Below, in pieces: positions 1 through 7,325 of a stretch of DNA of 16,679 nt. The position numbers and the translations under genes were made by a program. Under the pieces are notes generated by a model, which made no database searches, had not been told where the DNA came from, and worked only from the letters and a program-made list of their open reading frames with translations. This stretch comes from CAZMRW01 sp964568805 (GTDB taxonomy: Bacteria; Pseudomonadota; Gammaproteobacteria; Methylococcales; Methylomonadaceae), in the NCBI GenBank assembly GCA_964568805.1, contig CAZMRW010000090.1:1-16679 (forward strand), in the 5' to 3' direction. Position 1 is the stretch's first letter. Each line of letters begins with the position of its first letter.

Positions 1-38
1 CTATAGTTTAAATCAATTACTTATGCGATATCTTGAAT

Positions 39-70
39 TTAACAAAGTAGAACTACCTTTTGTAAGTTAA
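39..70. promoter_or_regulatory. imperfect dyad upstream of the oxidase operon
   Basis: The left arm TTAACAAAGTAG and the right arm CTACCTTTTGTAAGTTAA are related by a gapped inverted repeat around a two-base centre. The inner GTAG/CTAC and the outer TTAA/TTAA pair exactly, and the right arm carries extra bases. It could be an operator for the oxidase operon that starts about 130 bases downstream, or the tail of an upstream gene's terminator. I found no convincing -35/-10 pair between it and the first gene. Low confidence. Confidence 0.2.
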
Positions 71-201
71 TTAATGCCGATCATTCACCTGCTCTTGCAA
101 CCAATCCAGGAGATTCGTGCTAGCCGAATCATAAACACCCGCACAAGAAAGACCGACAGGCCGTACCTAAAACAAATAACAATAAACCCAAGGGGGAAGC
201 T

Positions 202-354
202 ATGGAGCCATTAAGCGAAGAGGAACGCCAGAAAATCATCACCAGCCCGCCGGCCGGTACCTGGGCCTTGATGATTATCGTCAGCCTGAGCATGGTTGCT
301 GCTTGGCTATTCATCTATTTCGGGGTATTCATTCCTCGCGGCGCGATCAATTAA
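202..354 (+). CDS. small single-span cytochrome oxidase subunit (IIa-like)
   Basis: This is a 50-residue protein with a charged N-terminus (MEPLSEEERQK) followed by one hydrophobic span at about residues 21-45 (WALMIIVSLS...FGVFIPRG). It sits directly ahead of the subunit II gene, with a 9-base gap, and has a strong AGGGGGA ribosome-binding site 4 bases before the ATG. Thermus-type ba3 oxidases carry a one-helix subunit IIa encoded next to subunits I and II. Size, topology and position fit that role, which would be structural with no cofactor. The assignment rests on context and topology because the sequence itself has no catalytic motif. It is short enough to be missed by automatic gene calling. 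Confidence 0.72.
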   Translation: MEPLSEEERQKIITSPPAGTWALMIIVSLSMVAAWLFIYFGVFIPRGAIN

Positions 355-363
355 GGTGCAGTG

Positions 364-966
364 ATGAACATCGACGCACTCAAACAAAAAGTCGCCCGGA
401 TCGTAAAAGACACTGGCGCAGATCTTCGCTCCATTCATGTCGATCCGTTGGAGCAAAAATGGATTGCCGCCGTCCTGATCATGATCGGTCTGTTCATCGG
501 CATCATCGGCGTCGACGCCGTGGTCCACGGCATCAATCCGCCCAGCCAGGTCGAAACCATCGACTCGGCCAGCCTGCATCTCAGCAAGGAATTCGCCGAA
601 AACAATCTCGGCGTTCAAGTGGATTCCGGCGGCAAGATCACCGTCAGAATGGTCGCGGGACGCTACGGCTTTTTCCCCAAACACATCACTATCCCTGCCG
701 ATACGTCAATAACCTTCCGCTGGGTCAGCATGGATGTACTGCACGGCGTGCACATGCCGATGACCAATATGAGCACAATGATTGTGCCGGGCTATGTCGC
801 ACAGATCACGACCGCGCTGCCGAAACCCGGCGAATATCCTTTACTGTGCAATGAGTACTGCGGCATGGGGCATGATCATATGTGGAGCAATATTTCGGTG
901 GTTGCCAAAGAGCACTGGACCGCGCCGGTAATACCAACATCCAAGGGAGAAAGCAACCATGAATGA
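364..966 (+). CDS. ba3-type cytochrome c oxidase subunit II (CuA)
   Basis: This 200-residue membrane-anchored protein carries the binuclear CuA centre that accepts electrons from cytochrome c and passes them to subunit I. A cytoplasmic N-terminus of about 30 residues is followed by a single helix at about 33-54 and then a periplasmic cupredoxin domain. The CuA ligands are complete: His127 (in VLHGVH), then Cys162, Glu164 (backbone ligand), Cys166, His170 and Met173 in CNEYCGMGHDHM. The single N-terminal helix and short length match the ba3 type rather than the two-helix aa3 type. The ATG at 364 is preferred over the GTG at 361 because AAGG at 353-356 is then 7 bases away. The gene overlaps the start of subunit I by 8 bases, which suggests translational coupling. 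Confidence 0.93.
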   Translation: MNIDALKQKVARIVKDTGADLRSIHVDPLEQKWIAAVLIMIGLFIGIIGVDAVVHGINPPSQVETIDSASLHLSKEFAENNLGVQVDSGGKITVRMVAGRYGFFPKHITIPADTSITFRWVSMDVLHGVHMPMTNMSTMIVPGYVAQITTALPKPGEYPLLCNEYCGMGHDHMWSNISVVAKEHWTAPVIPTSKGESNHE

Positions 967-2584
967 GGCTGCAGAAAAAAAACTGGCACTGTACCATTTG
1001 TGGGTCGCTTTCGGTGCGTTTATCATCGCCTGTTTCCTCGGAGCCTATCAGGTTCTGGAACGCAGCGGATTCCTGCCGGTCATTGAATCACCCGCCGTTT
1101 ATTTTGCATCGGTCAGTACCCACGGGGTGCTGATGGCTTTTGTGCTGACCTTCTTTTTCATCATGGGCTTCGGCTATTACATCGCTGCAACCAGCCTGAA
1201 ACAGCCGGTCTGGAATCTTAAGCTGGCGTGGGCCGGCTTCGGTATTTCTTTATTCGGTACGTTATTGGCGGCGATACCGTTACTGACCGGACGGGCCTCG
1301 GTGCTGTATACCTTCTATCCGCCGGTGCAGGCGCACTGGCTGTTTTATATCGGCGCCACGCTGCTGATCGTCGGCTCCTGGTTTTGGTGTGTGATCATGA
1401 TCATGATGACGCGGCAATGGAAGCAGGCTAACCCCGGACAGCCGGTCCCGCTGGCGATGTTTGCGACCAACGCCAATGCGTTTCTATGGCTGTGGACCAG
1501 CGCCGGGGTCGCTTTGGAGGTGCTGTTTCAATTGATTCCGCTGGCGCTGGGCTGGATCGATACGGTCGATGCGGGGCTGGCGCGCACGCTGTTTTCCTGG
1601 ACGCTCCATCCCATCGTCTATTTCTGGCTGATTCCAGCCTATACCGCATTTTATGTACTGGCGCCGAAGCAGGCGGGCAGTTATCTGTTCAGCGATGAAA
1701 TGGCCAGGGCCTCGTTTATTGTGCTGGTCGTCTTCAGCCTGCCGATCGGTTTTCACCATTTGTATATGGATCCCGAGCAGGCCAGCGGATGGAAACTGCT
1801 GCACGGCATCGGCACATTCATGGTGACTCTGCCGACCTTTGTGACCGCATTCAGCGTCATTGCCTCTTTGGAAATCGCCGGCAGGCTGCGCGGCGGCAAA
1901 GGCCTGTTCGGCTGGATCGGCGCCCTGCCCTGGCGCAACCCGATGATCCTGTCCATCATTCTGGCGCTGCTGATGCTCATCCTGGGCGGCTTCGGCGGGC
2001 TGATCAACGCCAGTTATGCGATGAATGCGATGATCCATAACACCGCATGGGTGCCCGGTCATTTTCATCTGATTTTCGCCGGCACCGTCGTCATCATGTA
2101 TTTCGCGATTGCCTATTACTTGTGGCCGATCCTGTCAGGCAGGCCGTTATTTTCGAAAGACATGGCGTTGTTGCAACTGTGGACCTGGTTCCTCGGCATG
2201 GGCATCATGACGACGCCGTGGCATGTGCTGGGCTTGCTGGGCCAACCGAGGCGCATTTCCCGGGTTGAATACAACAGCCCATTGACGCTGGCCTGGGATT
2301 TCTTTGAACTGGCGATGATCTTCGGCGGCCTGGTCCTGCTGGTTTCGGCCTGCCTGTTTATCTACAATCTGGCGATGACCCAGTTAAATCCCGGCAAAGA
2401 CCCCTATGAAGGGCAAATCGAGTACGCCGAACCGTTTCATCCGGTGACGCGGGTACCAGAATTTCTGAATGATTTCGGCTTCTGGAACAAAGTGATCGCC
2501 GTGCTGATGGCGGTCAGTTTCGGTGTTCCCATTCTACAATTCTTTTTCATGCAAACCTTTGGTTCGAGCGCGTGGGGATATTGA
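959..2584 (+). CDS. ba3-type cytochrome c oxidase subunit I
   Basis: This is the catalytic subunit of a heme-copper terminal oxidase (541 residues, about 13 membrane spans). It reduces O2 to water and pumps protons. Visible ligands are His55 (STHGVLMAF, low-spin heme), His217 with Tyr221 in HPIVY (CuB ligand and cross-linked tyrosine), the pair His266-His267 in FHHLYMDP (CuB), and His368 and His370 in VPGHFH (high-spin heme a3 and low-spin heme). The HPIVY spacing, the short VPGHFH loop and the helix pattern are those of B-type (ba3) oxidases, which use a single proton channel. No subunit III, heme-A synthase or copper chaperone lies in the window, so assembly factors must be encoded elsewhere. 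The start codon lies inside the end of subunit II, and the stop lies 2 bases before the cytochrome c4 start. Confidence 0.94.
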   Translation: MNEAAEKKLALYHLWVAFGAFIIACFLGAYQVLERSGFLPVIESPAVYFASVSTHGVLMAFVLTFFFIMGFGYYIAATSLKQPVWNLKLAWAGFGISLFGTLLAAIPLLTGRASVLYTFYPPVQAHWLFYIGATLLIVGSWFWCVIMIMMTRQWKQANPGQPVPLAMFATNANAFLWLWTSAGVALEVLFQLIPLALGWIDTVDAGLARTLFSWTLHPIVYFWLIPAYTAFYVLAPKQAGSYLFSDEMARASFIVLVVFSLPIGFHHLYMDPEQASGWKLLHGIGTFMVTLPTFVTAFSVIASLEIAGRLRGGKGLFGWIGALPWRNPMILSIILALLMLILGGFGGLINASYAMNAMIHNTAWVPGHFHLIFAGTVVIMYFAIAYYLWPILSGRPLFSKDMALLQLWTWFLGMGIMTTPWHVLGLLGQPRRISRVEYNSPLTLAWDFFELAMIFGGLVLLVSACLFIYNLAMTQLNPGKDPYEGQIEYAEPFHPVTRVPEFLNDFGFWNKVIAVLMAVSFGVPILQFFFMQTFGSSAWGY

Positions 2585-2586
2585 TC

Positions 2587-3246
2587 ATGAAGACACTGAT
2601 GCAACTGGCATTTATCAGCCTCTTTGCCGTTAACCTCGCGCAGGCGGAACCGTCATCCAAAGTGGCATGGACGCCCGAGTTGTTAAACTTTGTCAAGCAC
2701 GGCAACAGCGCCAAAGGCAAGGAACTGTCTGCAACCTGCGCCGGCTGCCACGGCGAGAGGGGCGTCAGCCAGATGCCGAACACTCCGTCGCTGGCGGGTC
2801 AACTGGCGACCTATACCTACAAGCAATTGCAGGATTACAAAAACGGCAGCCGCGCGCATGACATGATGGCGCCGATTGCCGCCGGCTTGAGCGATCAGGA
2901 TATGGCCGATCTGGCCGTCTGGTTCGGCAGCCTGCCGGCGCCGCAACACAAACCCGGCAACGAGACTCTGGAAATCGCGGAACAACTGGTTAGCAAAGGC
3001 GACGGCAAACGCACGGTGCCCTCCTGTTTTGTCTGCCATGGCAGACACGGAGAAGGCGAAAAAATGGATATACCGGCATTGGCGGGACAGCAGGCGGACT
3101 ACTTTGCCGAAACGCTCAAGGCCTATAAAAGCGGTGCACGGCATAATGACATCTATAGCCGCATGCGCCTGATCAGCCAGCAATTGAGCGATGCCGAAAT
3201 TCAGGAACTGGCGAAATATTATCAACAAATGCCTAAGAATCCATAG
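2587..3246 (+). CDS. di-heme cytochrome c4, periplasmic electron donor
   Basis: This 219-residue protein has a Sec signal peptide (MKTLMQLAFISLFAVNLAQA, cleavage after residue 20) and two c-type heme domains. The heme sites are CAGCH (51-55) and CFVCH (147-151). Likely axial methionines lie near 93-94 (HDMM) and 193 (SRM), each downstream of its heme motif. The tandem-domain length and the PxLAGQ.. Y..L..YK.G motif in both halves are typical of cytochrome c4. The ATG at 2587 is chosen because it gives a clean signal peptide and has GGGGA 8 bases upstream. The GTG at 2572 would add residues inside subunit I. Being last in the ba3 operon, it is the probable physiological donor to CuA; that is inference from context. 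Confidence 0.92.
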   Translation: MKTLMQLAFISLFAVNLAQAEPSSKVAWTPELLNFVKHGNSAKGKELSATCAGCHGERGVSQMPNTPSLAGQLATYTYKQLQDYKNGSRAHDMMAPIAAGLSDQDMADLAVWFGSLPAPQHKPGNETLEIAEQLVSKGDGKRTVPSCFVCHGRHGEGEKMDIPALAGQQADYFAETLKAYKSGARHNDIYSRMRLISQQLSDAEIQELAKYYQQMPKNP

Positions 3247-3326
3247 GGCAGGCACCGGCCGGCATTTTAATTGTAAAACTCCGAACTTGATCTGACGACT
3301 TCAAAAATTAGCCTCAATTGAATTTG

Positions 3327-3368
3327 ACGTTGACAGACTGAGTTCGACCCTAAAGCGACAGTCAACGT
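3327..3368. repeat. inverted repeat ACGTTGAC...GTCAACGT between cytochrome c4 and the permease gene
   Basis: Perfect 8-base arms (3327-3334 and 3361-3368) are separated by 26 bases, and the pairing can continue inward after one mismatch. The loop is long and no T-run follows, so this does not look like an intrinsic terminator. It could be an operator half-site pair. The 243-base gap around it holds no gene that I can support. An AAAAGGAGAC ribosome-binding-like stretch near 3397 is followed only by a 7-codon ORF. Confidence 0.3.
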
Positions 3369-3489
3369 TAATTATTGTTCGTCTGTTTAAAAATGAAAAG
3401 GAGACAATTAAAATAAAAAACTCTGCATATCTGGCGTGTTCGGAAGATATACAGAAAAACTTTTTTACAGCTTGTTAAGAATAATCAAT

Positions 3490-3924
3490 ATGATAGTGGT
3501 GCCAGACTGGTTTTTATGGGCGATTTTATCCTCTGTATTTGCCGCGCTTACCGCCATCTTTGCGAAGATCGGGCTTGAAGGCGTAGATTCCGACCTGGCA
3601 ACGTTAGTCCGCACGGCCATCATTTTGGCTATTCTTGCGGGGTTAGTTTATGCCACCGGTAAATGGAGCAATCCCTTTGCACTATCGGCAAGAACATGGG
3701 GGTTTCTGACGCTTTCTGGGCTGGCAACGGGCGCTTCATGGGTATGTTACTTTCGTGCCTTGAAAATCGGCGAAGCCTCCAAGGTTGCACCGGTAGACAA
3801 ATTCAGTGTGGTACTGGTGGCATTCTTCGCTGTGGTCTTTCTGAATGAGCGTCCATCTCTTCGGGAATGGATGGGGATTTTTTTGGTAGGTCTCGGCGTC
3901 GTAATTTTAGCTATCCGGAAATGA
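3490..3924 (+). CDS. EamA-like (DMT superfamily) half-size permease
   Basis: This is a 144-residue integral membrane protein with about five hydrophobic spans (roughly 7-25, 37-56, 69-88, 97-118, 126-142). It has the EamA-domain signature: a helix with GASWVCYFRAL, then GEASKVAPVDKFSVVLVAFFAVVFLNE, where the proline-bearing helix and the terminal NE are characteristic. Usual drug/metabolite transporters have two such domains (about 300 residues). This is the single-domain form (COG2510-like), which is expected to act as a dimer. The substrate cannot be read from the sequence. The ATG at 3490 starts the first helix cleanly; the upstream GTG at 3436 would add an unlike, polar extension. The ribosome-binding site is weak. 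Base composition is more AT-rich than in the flanking housekeeping genes. Confidence 0.72.
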   Translation: MIVVPDWFLWAILSSVFAALTAIFAKIGLEGVDSDLATLVRTAIILAILAGLVYATGKWSNPFALSARTWGFLTLSGLATGASWVCYFRALKIGEASKVAPVDKFSVVLVAFFAVVFLNERPSLREWMGIFLVGLGVVILAIRK

Positions 3925-3958
3925 CCAGGGAATTTCTCACCTCACCGGGACGTAAAAC

Positions 3959-5029
3959 ATGAAACTCACTCAGCAATCCATCGAATTCGTTACTCGTCTG
4001 ATCCATCACTACTTTATTTGGATCATTATTACGTCTTATTTTGTGGCCGCTTTGCTGCCAGGATTTGGCGTATGGATTCGTGAAGTCGAATTGGGCAGCA
4101 TCGTTGTACTACGGAACAAAATAGACCTTTCGTTACCGCCCTTGTTGTTATCGTTATTGTTGTTCAATGCCGGTTTAGGCGTGAAACCTAAAGAACTCAC
4201 CCGCGTAGCACACAAACCGCAGGTCCTATTAATCGGTTTGTTGGGTAATTTTGTTCCCCCTCTCGGCTTTATTATGGGCGCTAGCTTCTTTATGGCGCGT
4301 TGGCATAATCCGGAAGAGGTTCAGCATATTCTTGTTGGCCTAGCGTTAGTCGCCTCCATGCCCATTGCAGGAGCTTCTACTGCATGGGCGCAGAACGCCG
4401 AGGGCAATCTTGCCTTAAGCTTGGGCCTGGTGCTGTTCACCACCTTCCTAAGTCCTCTACTGACTCCGTTAGTCCTTCACGGGGTGGGATTTGTAACCAC
4501 AGGCGATTATTCTGAAGATTTACATGAAGTGGCTTCCGATGGCGTGGTGAGCTTTTTGGGGATTTGGGTCATTATGCCTTCAATGTGCGGCATACTGGCG
4601 CATCATCTGATCGGTGAGGAGCGAATTGCCGCCATCAAACCCCATATCAAGCTCGTCAACTACGGCATCTTGCTATTACTCAATTACTCGAATGCTTCCT
4701 TGAGCCTGCCCAAAGCGATGTACGAGCCCGATCTTGACTTTCTAGCGCTTCTACTGGTGATTGTCGTTGCGCTCTGTATCACAGCATTTGCGACAGGCTA
4801 TCTGATCGCTCGACTCTTCCGTACTAATCGACAGGATATGGCTTCGCTCATGTTTGGCTTGGGCATGAATAATAACGGCACAGGACTGGTGCTGGTTTCA
4901 GTCGCCCTCGCTGATCACCCGGAAGTTATGTTGCCCATTATTTTTTATAACCTCGTCCAGCATCTGATGGCTTCGCTTGTTGACTTTGCGGTGTTTCAGA
5001 ATGGTTCCAGACTGTATAAATCGGCTTAG
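3959..5029 (+). CDS. BASS-type (bile acid:sodium symporter family) membrane transporter
   Basis: This 356-residue membrane protein has about nine to ten helices and starts 34 bases after the permease gene, with GGGACG before the ATG. Family features are the first repeat's discontinuous helix (ASMPIAGASTAWAQNAEGN, about 132-150, followed by LALSLGLVLFTTFLSPLLTP) and the second repeat's FGLGMNNNGTGLVLVSVAL (299-317) followed by PIIFYNLVQHLMAS. In studied BASS proteins the second crossover reads E-x-G-x-Q and supplies sodium ligands. Here the aligned stretch is G300-L-G-M-N304, so the glutamate is replaced by glycine and the glutamine by asparagine. The fold assignment is firm. Sodium dependence and substrate (organic anion, pantoate-like, or other) are open. 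Confidence 0.8.
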   Translation: MKLTQQSIEFVTRLIHHYFIWIIITSYFVAALLPGFGVWIREVELGSIVVLRNKIDLSLPPLLLSLLLFNAGLGVKPKELTRVAHKPQVLLIGLLGNFVPPLGFIMGASFFMARWHNPEEVQHILVGLALVASMPIAGASTAWAQNAEGNLALSLGLVLFTTFLSPLLTPLVLHGVGFVTTGDYSEDLHEVASDGVVSFLGIWVIMPSMCGILAHHLIGEERIAAIKPHIKLVNYGILLLLNYSNASLSLPKAMYEPDLDFLALLLVIVVALCITAFATGYLIARLFRTNRQDMASLMFGLGMNNNGTGLVLVSVALADHPEVMLPIIFYNLVQHLMASLVDFAVFQNGSRLYKSA

Positions 5030-5177
5030 TTGGGTGTCTGTTTTAGAGAATTCTACCTAGCCTAACTGATCATTCCTGCGAACTTCGCTACGATCCACCA
5101 CAGAACATTGACATAAAAATTAAGCGACTGCTTTCATTTATCTTAATGTCATACGTCTCAATTTTCTGAATGACAGC

Positions 5178-5215
5178 TAATGGCCGTTATGCAAAGCTTT
5201 GCATAACGGCCATTA
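5178..5215. repeat. perfect 38-bp palindrome with no loop
   Basis: The left arm TAATGGCCGTTATGCAAAG is the exact reverse complement of the next 19 bases, centred on AAGCTT. Symmetry stops outside the arms (C5177 against A5216). No T-run follows, so a simple terminator is unlikely. As DNA it could extrude a cruciform or bind a dimeric regulator. As RNA it would form a long hairpin whose tip must open a few bases. The central 12 bases, TTATGCAAAGCT, recur at 5543-5554, and TAATGGCCG recurs near 5633, so parts of the unit are repeated locally. Confidence 0.85.
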
Positions 5216-5360
5216 AGTTAAGCATCCTTTTATGCACAGTAACTTGGTGCTGAATGGTTAATAGCTTGTATTCAGCGGTTTGAGTATGGTAACCCGATTG
5301 AAAGACTGGACATAATTTTTAGAGTCGTCGGGGAGTTGATATTCCTCTGTCCATTTCTGA

Positions 5361-5531
5361 AAGCTGTCATTTGATCAACAATTAACCTTTCCCGGCCACC
5401 GTACCTGGCTTCACGAGGACCCTTACGCCTTATATCGGCGGCTTGCTTATTTTAAAGAGCTGGTTGTGCTTGATGAGCTTGGCATGAATAACGCGGATAT
5501 TGTGTTACCGAACCTTTACAAGCTGTTTTGA
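5361..5531 (+). pseudogene. unidentified coding remnant without a start
   Basis: From the codon after a TGA (5358-5360) to the TGA at 5529, one frame is open for 56 codons and reads like a folded protein end: LTFPGHRTWLHEDPYALYRR, then LAYFKELVVLDELG, then MNNADIVLPNLYKLF. The only ATG (5484) would leave 15 residues. Its amino acid mix (aromatics, alternating charge, amphipathic helices) is unlike random translation, so I read it as the 3' end of a lost gene. I do not recognise the family. The overlapping upstream frame (about 5250-5369) is also open but less protein-like. Confidence 0.4.
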
Positions 5532-5857
5532 AATCGTGGAAATTATGCAAAGCTGGCGACCGAAATATATTCATCAGCCCCTGTCACATCTCACTCCCAG
5601 CAACACCGCTATACATAAAAGGACACTTAACATAATGGCCGATTTAAGTCGATCAATGTTGTAAAGCGCAGCGCCTTTCTCTTTTCAGTGTGAGCGAAGC
5701 TTTAAACTTTTTTCTAAACGCGTCAGATCAAATTCAGACTTCACATTTTAAATTATCTCGTTTTCATGTCGCCGGTATGACTTCATGAGTCGTTTATTCG
5801 GTTTGATCTCATCCCGCAGAGGATTGATCACGTTAGCATTAGTTCGCCTCAGACTAG

Positions 5858-6618
5858 AGAATCCACATAAGGGCTGAAACAAATAAAACCACTCATTACG
5901 ACGGTTGCCCGCATGATTGCCCCGATACTTGCGCAATGGTGTTTAAAGTTGAAGACGGTAAGCTGACGGGCGTCAAAGGTAATCCGGATCACCCGATGAC
6001 ACGGGGAGGCCTCTCCGTCAAGTTGAAGGATTATGAGCAACGTCATTATCAACCTGACCGCCTGTTATATCCCATGCGCCGCACCGGCCCCAAAGGCAGC
6101 AAGCAGTTCGAGCGCATCAGCTGGATTGAAGCAACTGTGTCGCCGGCCCAATTCGTCAGATGTATGACGCTTTTCAATCCAGCGAACCTCTGGATTCATT
6201 ACCGGATTACGTACCGTCGAGAGAAACGGCGGCAACAACCAACCCGGAACTCGCCAAAAAATATCTGTTAAACATCGTCTCGCCAAAGAGCCACGGTTTC
6301 CTCAATTCGTGCTACGCCACTATGGAACACAAAATCCAGGGACAAGGGAAACAGTTTGTCCTGATTAATGCGCTTGACGCCAACGATCGCAACATCAATC
6401 AAGGCGACACGGTTCGGGTCTTCAATGACCGCGGCGCGTTTGAAGCCAATGCCAGGATCACCGATGGTGTGAATCCCGGATTGATCGTAGCAACGGTGGG
6501 TTACTGGCGACAATTAAACAAAGGCACCGTCAACAGCATCAGTTCGGCAGAACTCGTCAATATGGGCAATGCACCGACATTCTCGGGCAATCTGGTACAG
6601 GTGGAAGCAATCGCTTAA
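5858..6618 (+). pseudogene. molybdopterin oxidoreductase, internally deleted and frameshifted
   Basis: The N-terminal part (from about 5885) reads GCPHDCPDTCAMVFKVEDG, then GNPDHPMTRGGLSVKLKDYE and FERISW, the iron-sulfur and entry region of formate-dehydrogenase/BisC-like molybdoenzymes. After about 6130 the similarity moves to another frame: from about 6142, RQMYDAFQSS, LDSLPDYVPSRE, then the C-terminal molybdopterin-dinucleotide-binding domain (SPKSHGFLN, INQGDTVRVFNDRG, PGLIVATVGYW) to the stop at 6616. Roughly 85 N-terminal and 160 C-terminal residues remain of a family usually near 700, so the catalytic middle is gone. The fourth cluster cysteine (GxLCxK) is serine (TCC at 6014-6016), and no start codon lies ahead of the first cysteine. 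The only in-frame ATG, at 5936, is inside the cluster motif. Confidence 0.87.
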
Positions 6619-6698
6619 TTCAAAATTCTTTGCTCATTTTACCCATCTCAGCCTAAGTGCCATAAACCTGGTTTGATCAACCCGGAAAATGCATGAGG

Positions 6699-7115
6699 TT
6701 ATTTTTCTTCATCCGCATCAGATTCGGTTTCGATCGTCACTGCGGAATAACAATTCAACATGCTCTCGGAAAAATTGTTATGCGCGTCACTCAATGCTTT
6801 GGGCGAACCGAAATCCTTCCGCAACTCCTCCAGTGTCTTTTTGGGGTCCTCGGCTTTTTTCAAGGTCAGCATTTTGGTGTAATTTCGATAAGCAGTGAGG
6901 CGTTCAGGGTCATAAGTAAAGGCGCCCGGCATGTGTTTTGATGTGGTTTCGACCACACATTTGGCCATCCGCTCAAGGTCAATTTTATAGGCCTTGCCGC
7001 CTTCTCCTTCCTGTTCTTTCTTGACCTCCTCCAATACAGCCTGTTCATACTTTTCTTTATCTGCACAGCCTGAAACCGTTAACGCCGTTAAAGCGACCAG
7101 CAATAGTTTTTTCAT
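6699..7115 (-). CDS. hypothetical lipoprotein
   Basis: This 138-residue protein has a lipoprotein signal peptide (MKKLLLVALTALTVSGC; lipobox VSGC, lipidated Cys17). Residue +2 is alanine rather than aspartate, so outer-membrane sorting is expected. The mature part is charged and helical: a Glu/Lys-rich segment (about 20-45), a middle region with Cys53 and Cys122 that might form a disulfide, and a very acidic tail (SDADEEK). I recognise no family. It faces the broken oxidoreductase (convergent) and is separated from plsC by 239 bases, so it is probably its own unit. A TATAAC -10-like hexamer lies at 7148-7153 on its strand, and a TATAAT at 7193-7198 is further upstream. Confidence 0.72.
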   Translation of the reverse strand: MKKLLLVALTALTVSGCADKEKYEQAVLEEVKKEQEGEGGKAYKIDLERMAKCVVETTSKHMPGAFTYDPERLTAYRNYTKMLTLKKAEDPKKTLEELRKDFGSPKALSDAHNNFSESMLNCYSAVTIETESDADEEK

Positions 7116-7325
7116 TTAAGAGTTACCGAATAAAATAATAAAAATTTGTTATAGAAATCAGGTGAAATGCTCAAGACGCAAGGTGAAAAAGTATTATATC
7201 AACAACCGTGCCTTGTACTTTGTTTCTTGCGAGCTTTTGTACATCAAAACTCGGTTTTCAAATCTCCTCTCCTTAACCCTCTCCAGCAGGAATAAAGGTG
7301 CCAAATTTTAAAGTGCCAAGAGCAT

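Larger units (their letters stand above)
5030..5857. other. 828-base stretch without an intact gene
   Basis: This gap separates the BASS transporter from the broken oxidoreductase. It holds a perfect 38-base palindrome (5178-5215), a 56-codon coding remnant (5361-5531) and a 12-base repeat of the palindrome centre, TTATGCAAAGCT, at 5543-5554. The remaining parts are AT-rich (for example 5690-5760) and show no ORF with a start, no RNA gene and no recognisable insertion sequence end. Together with the truncated gene that follows, it reads as a decaying stretch. Confidence 0.5.

Noticed and set aside
303..854. 183-codon open frame inside the subunit II gene
   Set aside because: It is Arg/His-rich and overlaps a gene with complete CuA ligands in another frame, so it is a shadow.
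1484..2068. 194-codon minus-strand frame opposite subunit I
   Set aside because: Its Gln/Arg/His-rich translation is typical of antisense to a GC-rich membrane protein gene. The plus strand has all heme and copper ligands.
3247..3275. CCGGCCGG palindrome after cytochrome c4 followed by TTTTAATT, as a terminator
   Set aside because: The stem is only 8 bases with no loop, its flanks do not pair, and the T-run is short, so it is too weak to call.
5101..5160. TTGACA near 5110 as a promoter
   Set aside because: No acceptable -10 lies at 16-18 bases and no intact gene follows.
5748..5936. 62-codon minus-strand frame over the start of the broken oxidoreductase
   Set aside because: It lies opposite the cysteine-cluster coding segment, which is clearly coding on the plus strand, and has no recognisable motif.
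7255..7300. CTCTCCTTAACCCTCTCC string as a known dispersed repeat or terminator arm
   Set aside because: It resembles a common repeat phrase, but the pairing arm is absent and nothing else supports it.
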